47,149 nt of DNA from Bacteroidota bacterium (GTDB lineage Bacteria > Bacteroidota > Bacteroidia > B-17B0 > Aurantibacillaceae): positions 1-47,149 of the forward strand of contig JACDDR010000020.1 in NCBI GenBank assembly GCA_013816895.1. The letters are read 5' to 3'. Both the position numbers and the translations under genes were made by a program. The notes beneath the pieces were generated by a model. The model ran no database searches and was not told the origin of the DNA. It saw only the letters and a list, made by a program, of their open reading frames with translations. Positions 26,905 through 35,258 of this stretch are shown here, piece by piece (the first letter of the stretch is position 1; every line of letters begins with the position of its first letter).

Positions 26905-27856
26905 TTTTTACGCGCTATTACTTTTTCAACTGCTGCAATAATATTTACAGTATCCAAACCATATTTTACCATTAATTCGTCCGGCGTTCCGCTCTCACCG
27001 AAGCTGTCGTTAACCGCCACAAACTCCTGTGGCGTTGGCATTTCGCGCGAAAGCAATTGTGCCACGCTGTCTCCAAGTCCGCCATTCATCTGGTGCTCTT
27101 CGGCAGTAACCACACATTTTGTTTTGCCAACCGATTTTAAAATCGCCTTCGCATCCAGTGGTTTTATGGTATGTATGTTAATGATTTCAGCGTTTATTCC
27201 TTTCGCAGCCAATTGCTCACCGGCTTCAATGGCTTTCCAAACCAAATGACCTGTTGCAATGATTGTTACATCGGTTCCTTCATTCAGCATCACAGCTTTT
27301 CCTATTTCAAAATTCTGATCGGCAGGTGTAAAGTTAGGAACGGCGGGCCTTCCAAACCTTAGATAAACCGGACCATCATGTTTTGATATTGCTATTGTTG
27401 CGGCCTTTGTCTGGTTATAATCACAAGGATTAATAACCACCATCGAGGGTAACATTTTCATTAGTCCTATATCTTCCAGGATCTGATGTGTTGCACCGTC
27501 TTCGCCAAGTGTTAGTCCGGCGTGCGAAGCGCATATTTTTACATTTTTATGCGAGTAGGCAATGCTCTGGCGGATCTGATCATATACACGACCTGTGCTG
27601 AAGTTGGCGAAGGTGCCGGTATAAGGAATTTTTCCTCCGATGGTTAAACCTGCGGCAATGCCCATCATGTTAGCTTCCGCGATCCCAATCTGGAAGAAGC
27701 GCTCCGGATGTGCTTTCTGGAAAGCATCCATCTTTAAAGAACCCGTTAAGTCAGCGCATAGCGCCACAACATTCGGGTTTGATTTTCCAAGTTCTGAAAG
27801 GCCTGCTCCGAAACCAGAACGCGTGTCTTTTTTTCTGTGTAGGTGTATTTTTTCAT
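26901..27856 (-). CDS. Transketolase, C-terminal subunit (frameshifted after codon 10)
   Basis: The pyrimidine-binding and C-terminal domains of a split transketolase; with the N-terminal subunit it transfers two-carbon units in the pentose phosphate pathway. The frame from GTG 27767 contains FQIGIAEANMMGIAAGL with the catalytic Glu, TGTFANFSTGRVYDQIRQS, and HAGLTLGEDGATHQ. The expected N-terminus is present but in another frame: ATG 27856 gives MKKYTYTEKK, then a -1 shift within seven A (27834-27828) restores DTRSGFGAGLSELGKSNPNVV. One extra A would make the gene intact. Whether this is programmed frameshifting, a real mutation or a sequencing error cannot be decided here. The ATG lies 14 bases after the VWA stop. 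Confidence 0.85.
27827..27834 (-). other. A-AAA-AAG slippery heptamer in the transketolase C gene
   Basis: In the frame set by ATG 27856 the sequence reads GAA-AAA-AAG, so A-AAA-AAG is exactly phased as a -1 slippery heptamer. A 6-base stem (GTTCTG at 27820-27815 and CAGAAC at 27796-27791, 18-base loop) starts six bases downstream. A -1 shift restores the conserved transketolase frame. Confidence 0.5.
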
Positions 27857-27870
27857 CTGCTGTAATTCTG

Positions 27871-29280
27871 TTAAAATAATTTTACTGTTTGCTGCACCCC
27901 GGATTTCACTTCAAAATTCCGTTCAATCGTTTTCAGGGTTTCTTTCACAAACTGGTAACGGAAAACAACCTTATATTTTCCGGGTTGTAAATATATAATT
28001 TCGTTTTGTAAAGTTGGATTTAAGTTACAAACCCAGGTAACGGTTTTGCCATCATCCACATATACACTGCCATACCCGGTGTTCTGGCGACTGAACAAAA
28101 TGTTCCCGCTCGTTGGGATTTTAATGGTATTTGTTGAACTTTGTTTTATCTCTACATCTTTCAGCTGAATTCTTGGCAAGGTTAAAACTTCAAGATCATA
28201 TTTTCCCACAATGTATTTTTCTTTTTTTCCAAAATCATGCACGTTCAACGTCTTCATATCGCTGCCCTTCCGCACAATGGTAGTTGGGTAATAATTGCTT
28301 AAAGGGCCTTCGAGTTCCAAATGGAGATAACCCTGCGGCGCGTCCAGGGGTATGGTGTTGTGTTTTCCTTTAACGATGGTGATGTTCTTTTTTTCCTGAG
28401 GCGGAATGGTGTGAACCGTTAGATCGTATTTAAGATCGGGATCAAGCACCAGTGTATCGGGATTACCGCGATGATTGATCGTGTGGAGGTAATTGTATTT
28501 TACTTTGGAAGTGCCGGCTTCGTAAAAGGTCATATCCACATCCGTTTCAGAGGGTTTTTTGTTAATGTCCAGTAGATCAACCTGCACCGTGGTTTGCGAC
28601 AAGGCTTCTGTTAATACAAGTTTAAGAACGTCTTTAAAATTGGCTTCGTTGCTCACATCGTAATACTTTCCCATGCAGCCAAAAACATCGGCGAACTTTA
28701 CGTCGAGGCCAACGCCTATTACAAAAGGACGCAAAAAAATCCCCTTCTTCTGAAGCTCTAAACTTACCTGGCAGGGATTGCCATTGCATTCTTCAATTCC
28801 ATCGGTAATCAATATAACGATGTTTCTGCAATTGCTGCAGGGCGTAAAATCATTGGTGCATTCGCCAAGGGAATAAGCAATTGGCGTTGTACCCAGCGGT
28901 TCAAGTTTATTAATGCGCTGTTTGATCTTTAAGTAATTGGTTTTTGCATCCGCGAAGGGCACCTCGAGTTTGCTGTCTTTACAATTTCTTTCGGGTTTGA
29001 AAAAAGTGGTATGTCCGTAACATCTTAATGCCAATTGCAGATCCGGAATATTTCTCAGACTGTCGAGGAACTCGCCCATCACTTTTTTAGCGACCTCAAT
29101 TTTAATGTTGCTGTTCCACGGCGCATACATGCTGTAGGAATCATCAAAAATAAAAAGGAGACGGTTGGTAACTTGAGAATGTAAAACGGAAAACGTAAAA
29201 TGGAAAATGAAGAAAAAGGTTAGAATTTTTGAGTTTCTGATTTTTAGTTTTTTTGAATTTAACATCTGCACGTTTATCAT
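27871..29280 (-). CDS. Secreted von Willebrand factor A protein between the transketolase halves
   Basis: A protein of up to 469 residues, exported; start either ATG 29280 or ATG 29265. The N-terminus includes a hydrophobic stretch ILTFFFIFHFTFSVLHSQ. A VWA domain starts at LLFIFDDSYSMYAPW with a MIDAS DxSxS, followed by LEPLGTTPIAYSL and NIVILITDGIEECNGNPC, the Asp-Gly pair being typical. Four to six Cys in this domain (RNCKDS, GECTNDFTPCSNCRN, ECNGNPC) suggest disulfides, fitting export. The C-terminal 240 residues form several beta-sandwich-like repeats ending in QPGKYKVVFRYQF. It resembles batA/Ca-activated-channel-like secreted VWA proteins. Its place between the two halves of one enzyme is unexplained. 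Confidence 0.72.
   Translation of the reverse strand: MINVQMLNSKKLKIRNSKILTFFFIFHFTFSVLHSQVTNRLLFIFDDSYSMYAPWNSNIKIEVAKKVMGEFLDSLRNIPDLQLALRCYGHTTFFKPERNCKDSKLEVPFADAKTNYLKIKQRINKLEPLGTTPIAYSLGECTNDFTPCSNCRNIVILITDGIEECNGNPCQVSLELQKKGIFLRPFVIGVGLDVKFADVFGCMGKYYDVSNEANFKDVLKLVLTEALSQTTVQVDLLDINKKPSETDVDMTFYEAGTSKVKYNYLHTINHRGNPDTLVLDPDLKYDLTVHTIPPQEKKNITIVKGKHNTIPLDAPQGYLHLELEGPLSNYYPTTIVRKGSDMKTLNVHDFGKKEKYIVGKYDLEVLTLPRIQLKDVEIKQSSTNTIKIPTSGNILFSRQNTGYGSVYVDDGKTVTWVCNLNPTLQNEIIYLQPGKYKVVFRYQFVKETLKTIERNFEVKSGVQQTVKLF
29181..29208. repeat. 14-base near-tandem repeat inside the VWA signal peptide
   Basis: GTAAAACGGAAAAC (29181-29194) and GTAAAATGGAAAAT (29195-29208) are adjacent copies matching at 12 of 14 bases. 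On the minus strand they encode part of the hydrophobic signal-peptide core. The period is not a multiple of three, so the copies are read in different frames. Confidence 0.5.
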
Positions 29281-29338
29281 TCTAAAAATTAATAAATCTC
29301 CAATTCTAAAATTCTACAATTTCAACAACTCTATAAGT

Positions 29339-30187
29339 CTAGTAATCCCCTTCGGTTACAAGCAGCTGGTCGAGCGCCAGATTCAACTGTTCATCATTAG
29401 GGGCAGACCCGTGCCATTTATGGGTACCCATCATATAATCAACACCCATGCCCATATCGGTTTTCATCAGAATCATAATTGGCTTTCCTTTTCCCACCAG
29501 TGTTTTGGCTTCGTTTAAAGAACCAATAACCTTATCGAGATCGTTGCCCTGATGGTTTTCGAGAACATGCCAGCCAAAGGCTTCAAACTTTGATTTTAAA
29601 TTCCCTAAAGGAAGAACATTCTCAACGTCGCCGTCAATCTGCCTTCCGTTGTAATCCACGGTGGAAATTAAATTATCTACTTTATTTCCGGCAGCGTACA
29701 TGGCCGCTTCCCAGATCTGTCCTTCTTGCAGTTCGCCATCACCGTGAAGCGAATAAACTATGCGTTCGTCTTTGTTTAATTTTTTACTTAACGCCGCGCC
29801 AATGGCAACACTCATGCCCTGGCCAAGCGATCCGCTCGCAACGCGTATTCCGGGCAGTCCTTCGTGAGTGGTTGGATGTCCCTGTAAACGCGAATTTAAC
29901 TTGCGGAATGTTTTTAGTTCGTCCACCGCAAAATAGCCAGAGCGGGCTAAAACACTGTAAAAAACAGGACTGATATGTCCATTACTTAAAAAGAAAAGAT
30001 CTTCATTTTTTCCATCCATTGAAAAATTTGCCGGATCGTGTTTCATGATCACTTTATAAAGTGCTACGAAATACTCCACGCAGCCCAGCGAACCCCCGGG
30101 GTGACCGGAGCTAACGGCATGAACCATTCGTACAATATCGCGGCGTACCTGAGTACATAAAGTTTTTAAAGAGTCGGTGTTTTGCAT
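29339..30187 (-). CDS. Transketolase, N-terminal subunit
   Basis: A 282-residue thiamine-diphosphate-binding half of a split transketolase. His29 in SSGHPGGSLG, the SNGHISPVFYSVLA segment, GSLGQGMSVAIGAAL near 119-132, and the ThDP/Mg motif beginning GDGELQEGQ at 149 and ending with Asn180 in VDYNGRQIDG are all intact. It corresponds to about the first 40% of a single-chain transketolase. It needs the C-terminal subunit encoded 1.5 kb downstream, after the VWA gene. The 58 bases between its stop and the VWA start are A/T-rich without a clear terminator, so one transcript is likely. Confidence 0.93.
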   Translation of the reverse strand: MQNTDSLKTLCTQVRRDIVRMVHAVSSGHPGGSLGCVEYFVALYKVIMKHDPANFSMDGKNEDLFFLSNGHISPVFYSVLARSGYFAVDELKTFRKLNSRLQGHPTTHEGLPGIRVASGSLGQGMSVAIGAALSKKLNKDERIVYSLHGDGELQEGQIWEAAMYAAGNKVDNLISTVDYNGRQIDGDVENVLPLGNLKSKFEAFGWHVLENHQGNDLDKVIGSLNEAKTLVGKGKPIMILMKTDMGMGVDYMMGTHKWHGSAPNDEQLNLALDQLLVTEGDY

Positions 30188-30316
30188 AATCTAGAGTGAG
30201 GCCTTAAAATTACCTTTAAATATTGGTAGAAAATTACTTTGTTAAAAAACAGGCCGGTATGTTAAAAACTCAGTAAATACAATGGATTTAAAGTGTCCAG
30301 ATAGGTGAAGTATTGG

Positions 30317-30324
30317 TATATTTG
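30317..30324 (+). promoter_or_regulatory. -7 promoter box (TATATTTG) for the lipoprotein gene
   Basis: TATATTTG fits TAnnTTTG and lies 20 bases before ATG 30345. I see no good -33 TTTG at the expected distance. The box also argues against using the upstream GTG at 30324 as a start, since it would lie within the promoter. Confidence 0.4.
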
Positions 30325-30344
30325 TGCCTGCAAAATTTAAAAAA

Positions 30345-31085
30345 ATGAAAATTGTTTTAAGTATCCTTTTTGTTATGCTTCTGGTTTTTTCATGTAAGAA
30401 AAAGAAGGAAAGCGCTCCCGAGGAACCAGCGCCGGTCGTTGAAAACGGAACCCTGGCTGTAAAAATAAACAGCTATGATTCTCTGGGTTACCCCGAAGCG
30501 AAAACATATAGCACCAGCATTTTCATCAACGGAACGGGGTATTCAGTGGATACTAACGGAAATGCCTCTTTGAGCCTTCCGCCAGGGACTTACTTCCCTT
30601 CAGTGCTGCGGACTAAATACGAGGGTGTTCCTTTCTCCGCTAACGTTAGCAGTAATGTAACAAGTTCGGTTACTTCCTTCGTGGCAAGGAACTCGCCTTA
30701 CGCGCTTCAGATCAATTCCGGTAATGCGGTCAATCAGGATTCTATCACATTGTCTTTAACCCTGAATAAAGCCATTCCCGCCGGAAAGCAGGTAAAGTTT
30801 GCGGTTTTGATGGGAACGAACACCTTAGTAAGTGTAAATTCCTATACTGTATTCAATGAATTTTATCTTACACAAACATCCAATCCCAAATTCAACATTT
30901 GTTCGGGAGCTTTAAAAACTGCCATTAACCAGTTGCCCACATTGACAAACTTTTACCTGTTAGCCGTGCCGGTTACTTACGGAAATTATTACAGTACAAT
31001 TTTAAATAAAAACATCCTGGTGGGTGATAACCTGCCGGTAGCAGGCGCTTCAACACCTTCAATACAATTAACTAAAACCTGGTAA
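30345..31085 (+). CDS. Hypothetical lipoprotein with beta-sandwich character
   Basis: A 246-residue lipoprotein starting at ATG 30345: MKIVLSILFVMLLVFSC with lipobox VFSC, followed by a Lys-rich KKKKES stretch. The mature part contains strands suggesting a carboxypeptidase-regulatory or Ig-like fold (GTLAVKINSYDSLGYPEAKTYS, VDTNGNASLSLPPGTYFPSV), then a second Ser/Thr-rich half. The first pattern resembles modules that decorate cell-surface proteins. I do not recognise the family. It ends seven bases before ychF, so it may be co-transcribed with it. Confidence 0.6.
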   Translation: MKIVLSILFVMLLVFSCKKKKESAPEEPAPVVENGTLAVKINSYDSLGYPEAKTYSTSIFINGTGYSVDTNGNASLSLPPGTYFPSVLRTKYEGVPFSANVSSNVTSSVTSFVARNSPYALQINSGNAVNQDSITLSLTLNKAIPAGKQVKFAVLMGTNTLVSVNSYTVFNEFYLTQTSNPKFNICSGALKTAINQLPTLTNFYLLAVPVTYGNYYSTILNKNILVGDNLPVAGASTPSIQLTKTW

Positions 31086-31092
31086 AAAATAT

Positions 31093-32193
31093 ATGGCATT
31101 AAAATGTGGAATAGTTGGTTTGCCCAACGTAGGAAAATCAACTTTATTTAATTGTTTAAGCAACGCGAAAGCACAGGCAGCAAATTTTCCGTTTTGTACT
31201 ATTGATCCCAATGTAGGAACTACAACTGTACCGGATGAGCGTCTTAATAAACTTTCAGATCTGGTAAAGCCACAGAACATTGTGCCTACCACTGTTGAAA
31301 TTGTAGACATTGCCGGTCTTGTAAAAGGCGCCAGTAAGGGCGAAGGACTTGGAAACAAGTTCCTGGGAAACATTCGCGAGTGTAATGCTATCCTTCATGT
31401 TTTGCGTTGCTTTGATGATGATAACGTAGTGCACGTTGACGGAAATGTAAATCCTGTTCGCGATAAAGAAATTATTGATACCGAGTTGCAGTTAAAAGAT
31501 CTGGAAAGTGTTGAAGCGAAACTCAAGAAATTTGAGAAGCTTGCAAAAACCGGAACAGATAAAGAAGCGGTTAAAACTTTTAATGCCTGTTCGAAAGTTA
31601 AGGCTGCCCTGGAATCAGGAAAATCGGCGCGTGCGGCTGGTCTTGAGGAAAACGAATTACCGTTTATTGAAGATCTTCATCTTCTCACGATAAAGCCGGT
31701 AATGTATGTTTGCAATGTGGATGAAGCTTCTGCTAAAAGCGGAAACAAACACGTGGATGCCGTTCGCGAAGCGGTAAAAGGAGAAGATGCGGAAATTCTT
31801 GTGATTACCGCTCAAATGGAAAGCGAGATCGCTTCGCTTGAAACCTATGAAGAAAAACAAATGTTTCTCGGAGAAATGGGATTGGATGAACCGGGAGTAA
31901 ATAAATTAATTAAATCGGCATACAAACTCTTAAAACTTGAAACCTATTTTACTGCAGGCGTTAAAGAAGTAAGAGCCTGGACGATCACAAAAGGCATGAA
32001 AGCTCCGCAGGCGGCTGGTGTTATTCATACCGATTTCGAAAAAGGATTTATTAAAGCGGAAGTCATTTCTTATAATGATTTTATAACGCTTGGTTCTGAA
32101 GCAGCGTGCCGTGAGGTGGGTAAGCTGCGAATAGAAGGAAAAGAATACATTGTTGGTGACGGCGACGTTATGCATTTCAGATTTAATGTTTAG
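31093..32193 (+). CDS. ychF: Redox-responsive P-loop ATPase YchF (Obg family)
   Basis: A 366-residue YchF/OLA1-type translation-associated NTPase. The P-loop GLPNVGKS is at residues 9-16, the switch and G3 region gives VDIAGLVKGASKGEGLGNKFL, and the NxxE specificity motif appears in MYVCNVDEAS, the form that favours ATP over GTP. The C-terminal TGS domain closes with RAWTITKGMKAPQAAGVIHTDFEKGFIKAEV and the usual YIVGDGDVMHFRFN end. Length is standard. A stretch of tandem 7-base repeats begins in its TAG stop codon. Confidence 0.96.
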   Translation: MALKCGIVGLPNVGKSTLFNCLSNAKAQAANFPFCTIDPNVGTTTVPDERLNKLSDLVKPQNIVPTTVEIVDIAGLVKGASKGEGLGNKFLGNIRECNAILHVLRCFDDDNVVHVDGNVNPVRDKEIIDTELQLKDLESVEAKLKKFEKLAKTGTDKEAVKTFNACSKVKAALESGKSARAAGLEENELPFIEDLHLLTIKPVMYVCNVDEASAKSGNKHVDAVREAVKGEDAEILVITAQMESEIASLETYEEKQMFLGEMGLDEPGVNKLIKSAYKLLKLETYFTAGVKEVRAWTITKGMKAPQAAGVIHTDFEKGFIKAEVISYNDFITLGSEAACREVGKLRIEGKEYIVGDGDVMHFRFNV

Positions 32194-32247
32194 AAAACAG
32201 AAAACAGAAAACAGAAACCAGAAACCAGAAACCAGATAACAGGAAAC
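32192..32247. repeat. 7-base tandem repeat after ychF
   Basis: Eight consecutive 7-base units: AGAAAAC three times, AGAAACC three times, then AGATAAC and AGGAAAC. The array starts within the ychF stop codon and continues into a purine-rich, nearly T-free stretch. Confidence 0.85.
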
Positions 32248-32280
32248 AAGAGAACAAGACAAAAAGAAACAAGACAGTGT

Positions 32281-32343
32281 CAGTTCGAGCGAAGTCGAGA
32301 ACAGTTCGAGCGAAGTCGAGAACAGTTCGGGCACAGTCGAGAA
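32281..32343. repeat. 21-base tandem repeat, three units
   Basis: Three adjacent 21-base units with core GTTCGAGCGAAGTCGAG: two identical units (32281-32301, 32302-32322) and a third, diverged one (32323-32343) with GGGCACAG in place of GAGCGAAG. Each unit has TCGA at both ends. The units lie between ychF and the AIM24 gene. Confidence 0.85.
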
Positions 32344-32373
32344 CAAGAAGACAACAAGAAACAAGACAACAAC

Positions 32374-33150
32374 ATGAACAACCACGAAATAGATTATAAA
32401 TTATTAGGCGAGGAAATGCAATGCGTGGAAGTGGAACTTGATCCACAGGAAGGCGTAATTGCAGAGCCCGGGAGTTTTATGATGATGACCGACGGCATTC
32501 AGATGCAAACATTGTTTGGCGATGGAAATGAAAAAGGATTAATGGGAAAATTATTTTCTGCCGGAAAAAGATTGCTGACCGGTGAAAATTTATTTTTAAC
32601 AGTGTACACCAACACTTCCGCGCAAAAACGTCACGTATCTTTCGCAGCGCCCTATGCGGGCAAAATTATTCCGCTGGATTTATCACAGCTGGGCGGAAAA
32701 GTAATCTGTCAGAAAGATAGTTTTTTGTGTGCTGCAAAAGGCGTAAGCGTGGGCATTGAATTTCAGAAAAAATTAGGAACGGGTTTATTCGGCGGCGAAG
32801 GTTTTATTATGCAGAAGCTGGAAGGCGATGGAATGGCCTTTGTCCACAGCGGTGGCCATGTGATTGAAAAAGAATTAAAAGCAGGCGATATGCTGAAGAT
32901 TGATACGGGATGTATTGTAGCTTTTACGAGTACAATAAATTACGATATCCAGTTTATAGGTGGCGTTAAAAATACGTTGTTTGGCGGAGAAGGTTTGTTT
33001 TACGCAGTATTGAGCGGTCCGGGCAAAGTATGGATACAAACTTTACCAATAAGCAGACTCGCAGGTAGAATTCTTTCTTATGGAAGAGGCTCGCGAAAAG
33101 AAGAAGGAAGTATTCTGGGCGGATTAGGGAACCTTCTTGATGGAGATTAA
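32374..33150 (+). CDS. AIM24 family protein (TIGR00266-like)
   Basis: A 258-residue protein of the AIM24 family, a double-stranded beta-helix fold named after a mitochondrial protein. Landmarks are MQCVEVELDPQEGVIAEPGSFMMM at residues 14-38, a Gly/Leu-rich stretch KGLMGKLFSAGKRLLTGENLFLTV, and GLFGGEGFIMQKLEGDGMAFVH in the middle, and the C-terminal NTLFGGEGLFYAVLSGPGKVWIQTLPI. It is presumably cytosolic or membrane-associated; the function in bacteria is unknown. It has no close neighbours within 80 bases, and is flanked on both sides by repeat-rich gaps. Confidence 0.88.
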   Translation: MNNHEIDYKLLGEEMQCVEVELDPQEGVIAEPGSFMMMTDGIQMQTLFGDGNEKGLMGKLFSAGKRLLTGENLFLTVYTNTSAQKRHVSFAAPYAGKIIPLDLSQLGGKVICQKDSFLCAAKGVSVGIEFQKKLGTGLFGGEGFIMQKLEGDGMAFVHSGGHVIEKELKAGDMLKIDTGCIVAFTSTINYDIQFIGGVKNTLFGGEGLFYAVLSGPGKVWIQTLPISRLAGRILSYGRGSRKEEGSILGGLGNLLDGD

Positions 33151-33151
33151 C

Positions 33152-33227
33152 AATTTACAATTGAATAATTGACCCCCGATAGCTATCGGGATTACAATTG
33201 CTGGTTTTCAATCGTCAATTGTAAATT
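33152..33227. repeat. Nested inverted repeats between AIM24 and parE
   Basis: AATTTACAATTGA (33152-33164) and TCAATTGTAAATT (33215-33227) are perfect 13-base inverted arms. Inside the 50-base loop lies the palindrome CCCGATAGCTATCGGG (33175-33190), identical to the copy at 19533-19548. It could form a cruciform or a strong RNA hairpin between the two genes; there is no T-run. Confidence 0.7.
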
Positions 33228-33260
33228 TGAAAATTGTCAATGAATATAAAAAAATTAATT

Positions 33261-35120
33261 ATGGCCAAATCAAATTATACAGAAGACAATATACGGTCGT
33301 TAGACTGGAAAGAACATATTCGTACACGCCCCGGAATGTACATCGGCAAGCTTGGCGACGGAAGTGCCTTTGACGATGGAATTTATGTTCTTTTAAAAGA
33401 GGTAATGGATAATTCCATTGATGAATTTATGATGGGTGAGGGTAGCCGCATCGACATAAATGTGAAAGACGGCGTTGTTTCTATTCGCGATTTTGGCCGC
33501 GGTATTCCATTAGGCAAAGTGGTGGAAGTTGTTTCTAAAATGAACACCGGTGGAAAGTACGACAGCGAGGCGTTTAAAAAATCGATTGGTTTAAATGGTG
33601 TTGGAACAAAGGCGGTGAATGCGTTGTCAATCAATTTCAAGGTAACTGCATTTCGTGATGGTCAGTCAAAGACTGCTGAATTCAGTAAAGGCGAATTGGT
33701 AAAAGAATCGCGTTTAACCGCTGCTCCGGGAGAGAAGAACGGCACCTACGTGGAGTTCAGGCCCGATGACACCATCTTTAAAAAATACCATTACGTTCAT
33801 GAATACATTGATCGCATGGTTTGGAATTACGCCTTCTTAAATACAGGACTAACATTATCCTTAAACGGACAGTTATATAAATCTGATAACGGATTAAAGG
33901 ATCTCCTTGAAAAAAACATTACCGGTGAAATCATCTATCCGATTATTCATTTAAGAGGAGAAGACATTGAGCTGGCCATTACTCACAGCAATGAACATTA
34001 CAGCGAAGAGTATTATAGTTATGTGAATGGCCAGTACACTACCCAGGGCGGAACACACCTTGCAGCTTTCAGGGAAGCGGTTGTAAAAACTGTAAGAGAA
34101 TTTTATAAAAAAGAATTTGAACCGAGCGATGTCCGTAAATCAATCGTATCCGCTATTGCAATTAAAGTGCAGGAGCCGGTATTTGAGTCACAGACAAAAA
34201 CAAAACTCGGCTCTAACGAGATTGCCCCCGGTGGACAAAGTATTCGCGGCTTCATAGGAGATTTTATTAAGCAACAGCTGGATAACTATCTGCATAAGAA
34301 TCCTGACGTAGCAAAATTCATCGAAGCAAAAATCTTAGCGAATGAACGCGAGAGAAAAGAACTTTCAGGGATTCAGAAGCTGGCTAGAGAGCGCGCGAAG
34401 AAATCTTCCCTTCATAACAAAAAATTGAGAGACTGTCGCGTACACCTTGATGATCCTAAAGATCCAAGACGACTGGAAACTACATTATTCATTTGTGAAG
34501 GTGACAGTGCCAGTGGTTCCATCACTAAAACGCGCGATGTAAATACACAAGCCGTTTTCAGTTTAAAGGGAAAACCTTTAAATTGTTTCGGACTTGGAAA
34601 AAAAGTTGTTTACGAAAATGAAGAATTCAATCTTTTGCAAGCCGCACTTAATATTGAAGAAGGCCTGGATGATTTACGATACAACAACGTAGTAATTGCA
34701 ACGGATGCCGATGTGGATGGAATGCATATCCGCCTGCTTTTACTTACTTTCTTTTTACAGTTCTTTCCTGAGCTTGTAAAAAGCAATCACGTGAAGATTC
34801 TCACAACGCCCTTATTCAGGGTGCGTAATAAAAAAGAAACGGCCTATTGTTATAGCGATGAAGAGCGTAAAGCAGCAATTGCAAAACTAGGACCAAAGCC
34901 TGAGATAACACGCTTTAAAGGATTAGGTGAAATCAGTCCGGATGAGTTTAAGCACTTTATAGGCAAAGACATTCGTCTTGAGCCTGTTTTAATTGATCAG
35001 CGATCGAGTATTCATGAACTGCTTAGTTACTACATGGGCAAGAACACGATGGAAAGACAGGAGTTTATCATTGAAAATTTAAAGGTAGAGAAGGATGTTG
35101 AAGAGGAGTTGGTAAAGTAA
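33261..35120 (+). CDS. parE: DNA topoisomerase IV subunit B (GyrB-like type II topoisomerase)
   Basis: A 619-residue ATPase subunit of topoisomerase IV, which with ParC decatenates chromosomes. The start ATG 33261 ([19 protein letters not shown]) is preferred; in-frame TTG 33234 and ATG 33240 add residues in the repeat-rich leader. GHKL ATP-site motifs are EVMDNSIDE (47-55), [10 protein letters not shown] (77-86) and [11 protein letters not shown] (110-120). The TOPRIM domain shows EGDSASGS at about 413 and DADVDGMHI at about 482, with the metal-binding acids intact. Its partner parC lies 3.7 kb downstream, separated by three lipoprotein genes. I call it ParE rather than GyrB from the pairing with the adjacent ParC-like gene. 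Confidence 0.9.
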   Translation: MAKSNYTEDNIRSLDWKEHIRTRPGMYIGKLGDGSAFDDGIYVLLKEVMDNSIDEFMMGEGSRIDINVKDGVVSIRDFGRGIPLGKVVEVVSKMNTGGKYDSEAFKKSIGLNGVGTKAVNALSINFKVTAFRDGQSKTAEFSKGELVKESRLTAAPGEKNGTYVEFRPDDTIFKKYHYVHEYIDRMVWNYAFLNTGLTLSLNGQLYKSDNGLKDLLEKNITGEIIYPIIHLRGEDIELAITHSNEHYSEEYYSYVNGQYTTQGGTHLAAFREAVVKTVREFYKKEFEPSDVRKSIVSAIAIKVQEPVFESQTKTKLGSNEIAPGGQSIRGFIGDFIKQQLDNYLHKNPDVAKFIEAKILANERERKELSGIQKLARERAKKSSLHNKKLRDCRVHLDDPKDPRRLETTLFICEGDSASGSITKTRDVNTQAVFSLKGKPLNCFGLGKKVVYENEEFNLLQAALNIEEGLDDLRYNNVVIATDADVDGMHIRLLLLTFFLQFFPELVKSNHVKILTTPLFRVRNKKETAYCYSDEERKAAIAKLGPKPEITRFKGLGEISPDEFKHFIGKDIRLEPVLIDQRSSIHELLSYYMGKNTMERQEFIIENLKVEKDVEEELVK

Positions 35121-35206
35121 ATGTTAAAGAATTTAACAAACAACCCTTAAAACAGACTCGTTTCGGTGCCGATTGTGTTAAAGGGCGTTAATTTCGAAAA
35201 AATAAA

Positions 35207-35214
35207 TATCTTTG
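35207..35214 (+). promoter_or_regulatory. -7 promoter box (TATCTTTG) of the LPP20 cassette
   Basis: TATCTTTG matches TAnnTTTG and lies 44 bases before ATG 35259. No clear -33 TTTG is at the right distance. It lies within the longer open frame from GTG 35166, which supports the later start. Confidence 0.4.
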
Positions 35215-35258
35215 GCATAATACATGGAATACTCCAAACAGAAATAAAAACATACAAA

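Noticed and set aside
29590..29973. Plus-strand 127-codon frame opposite the transketolase N-terminal gene
   Set aside because: Antisense shadow; no signal, domain or ribosome-binding support.
32281..32343. The 21-base repeats as a CRISPR array
   Set aside because: The units are directly adjacent without spacers, number only three, and no cas gene is near.
31930..32446. Minus-strand reading frames across the repeats after ychF, with Ser/Leu/Phe-rich repeats
   Set aside because: They are produced by translating the 7- and 21-base tandem repeats and the reverse of ychF; there is no family pattern and they overlap well-supported genes.
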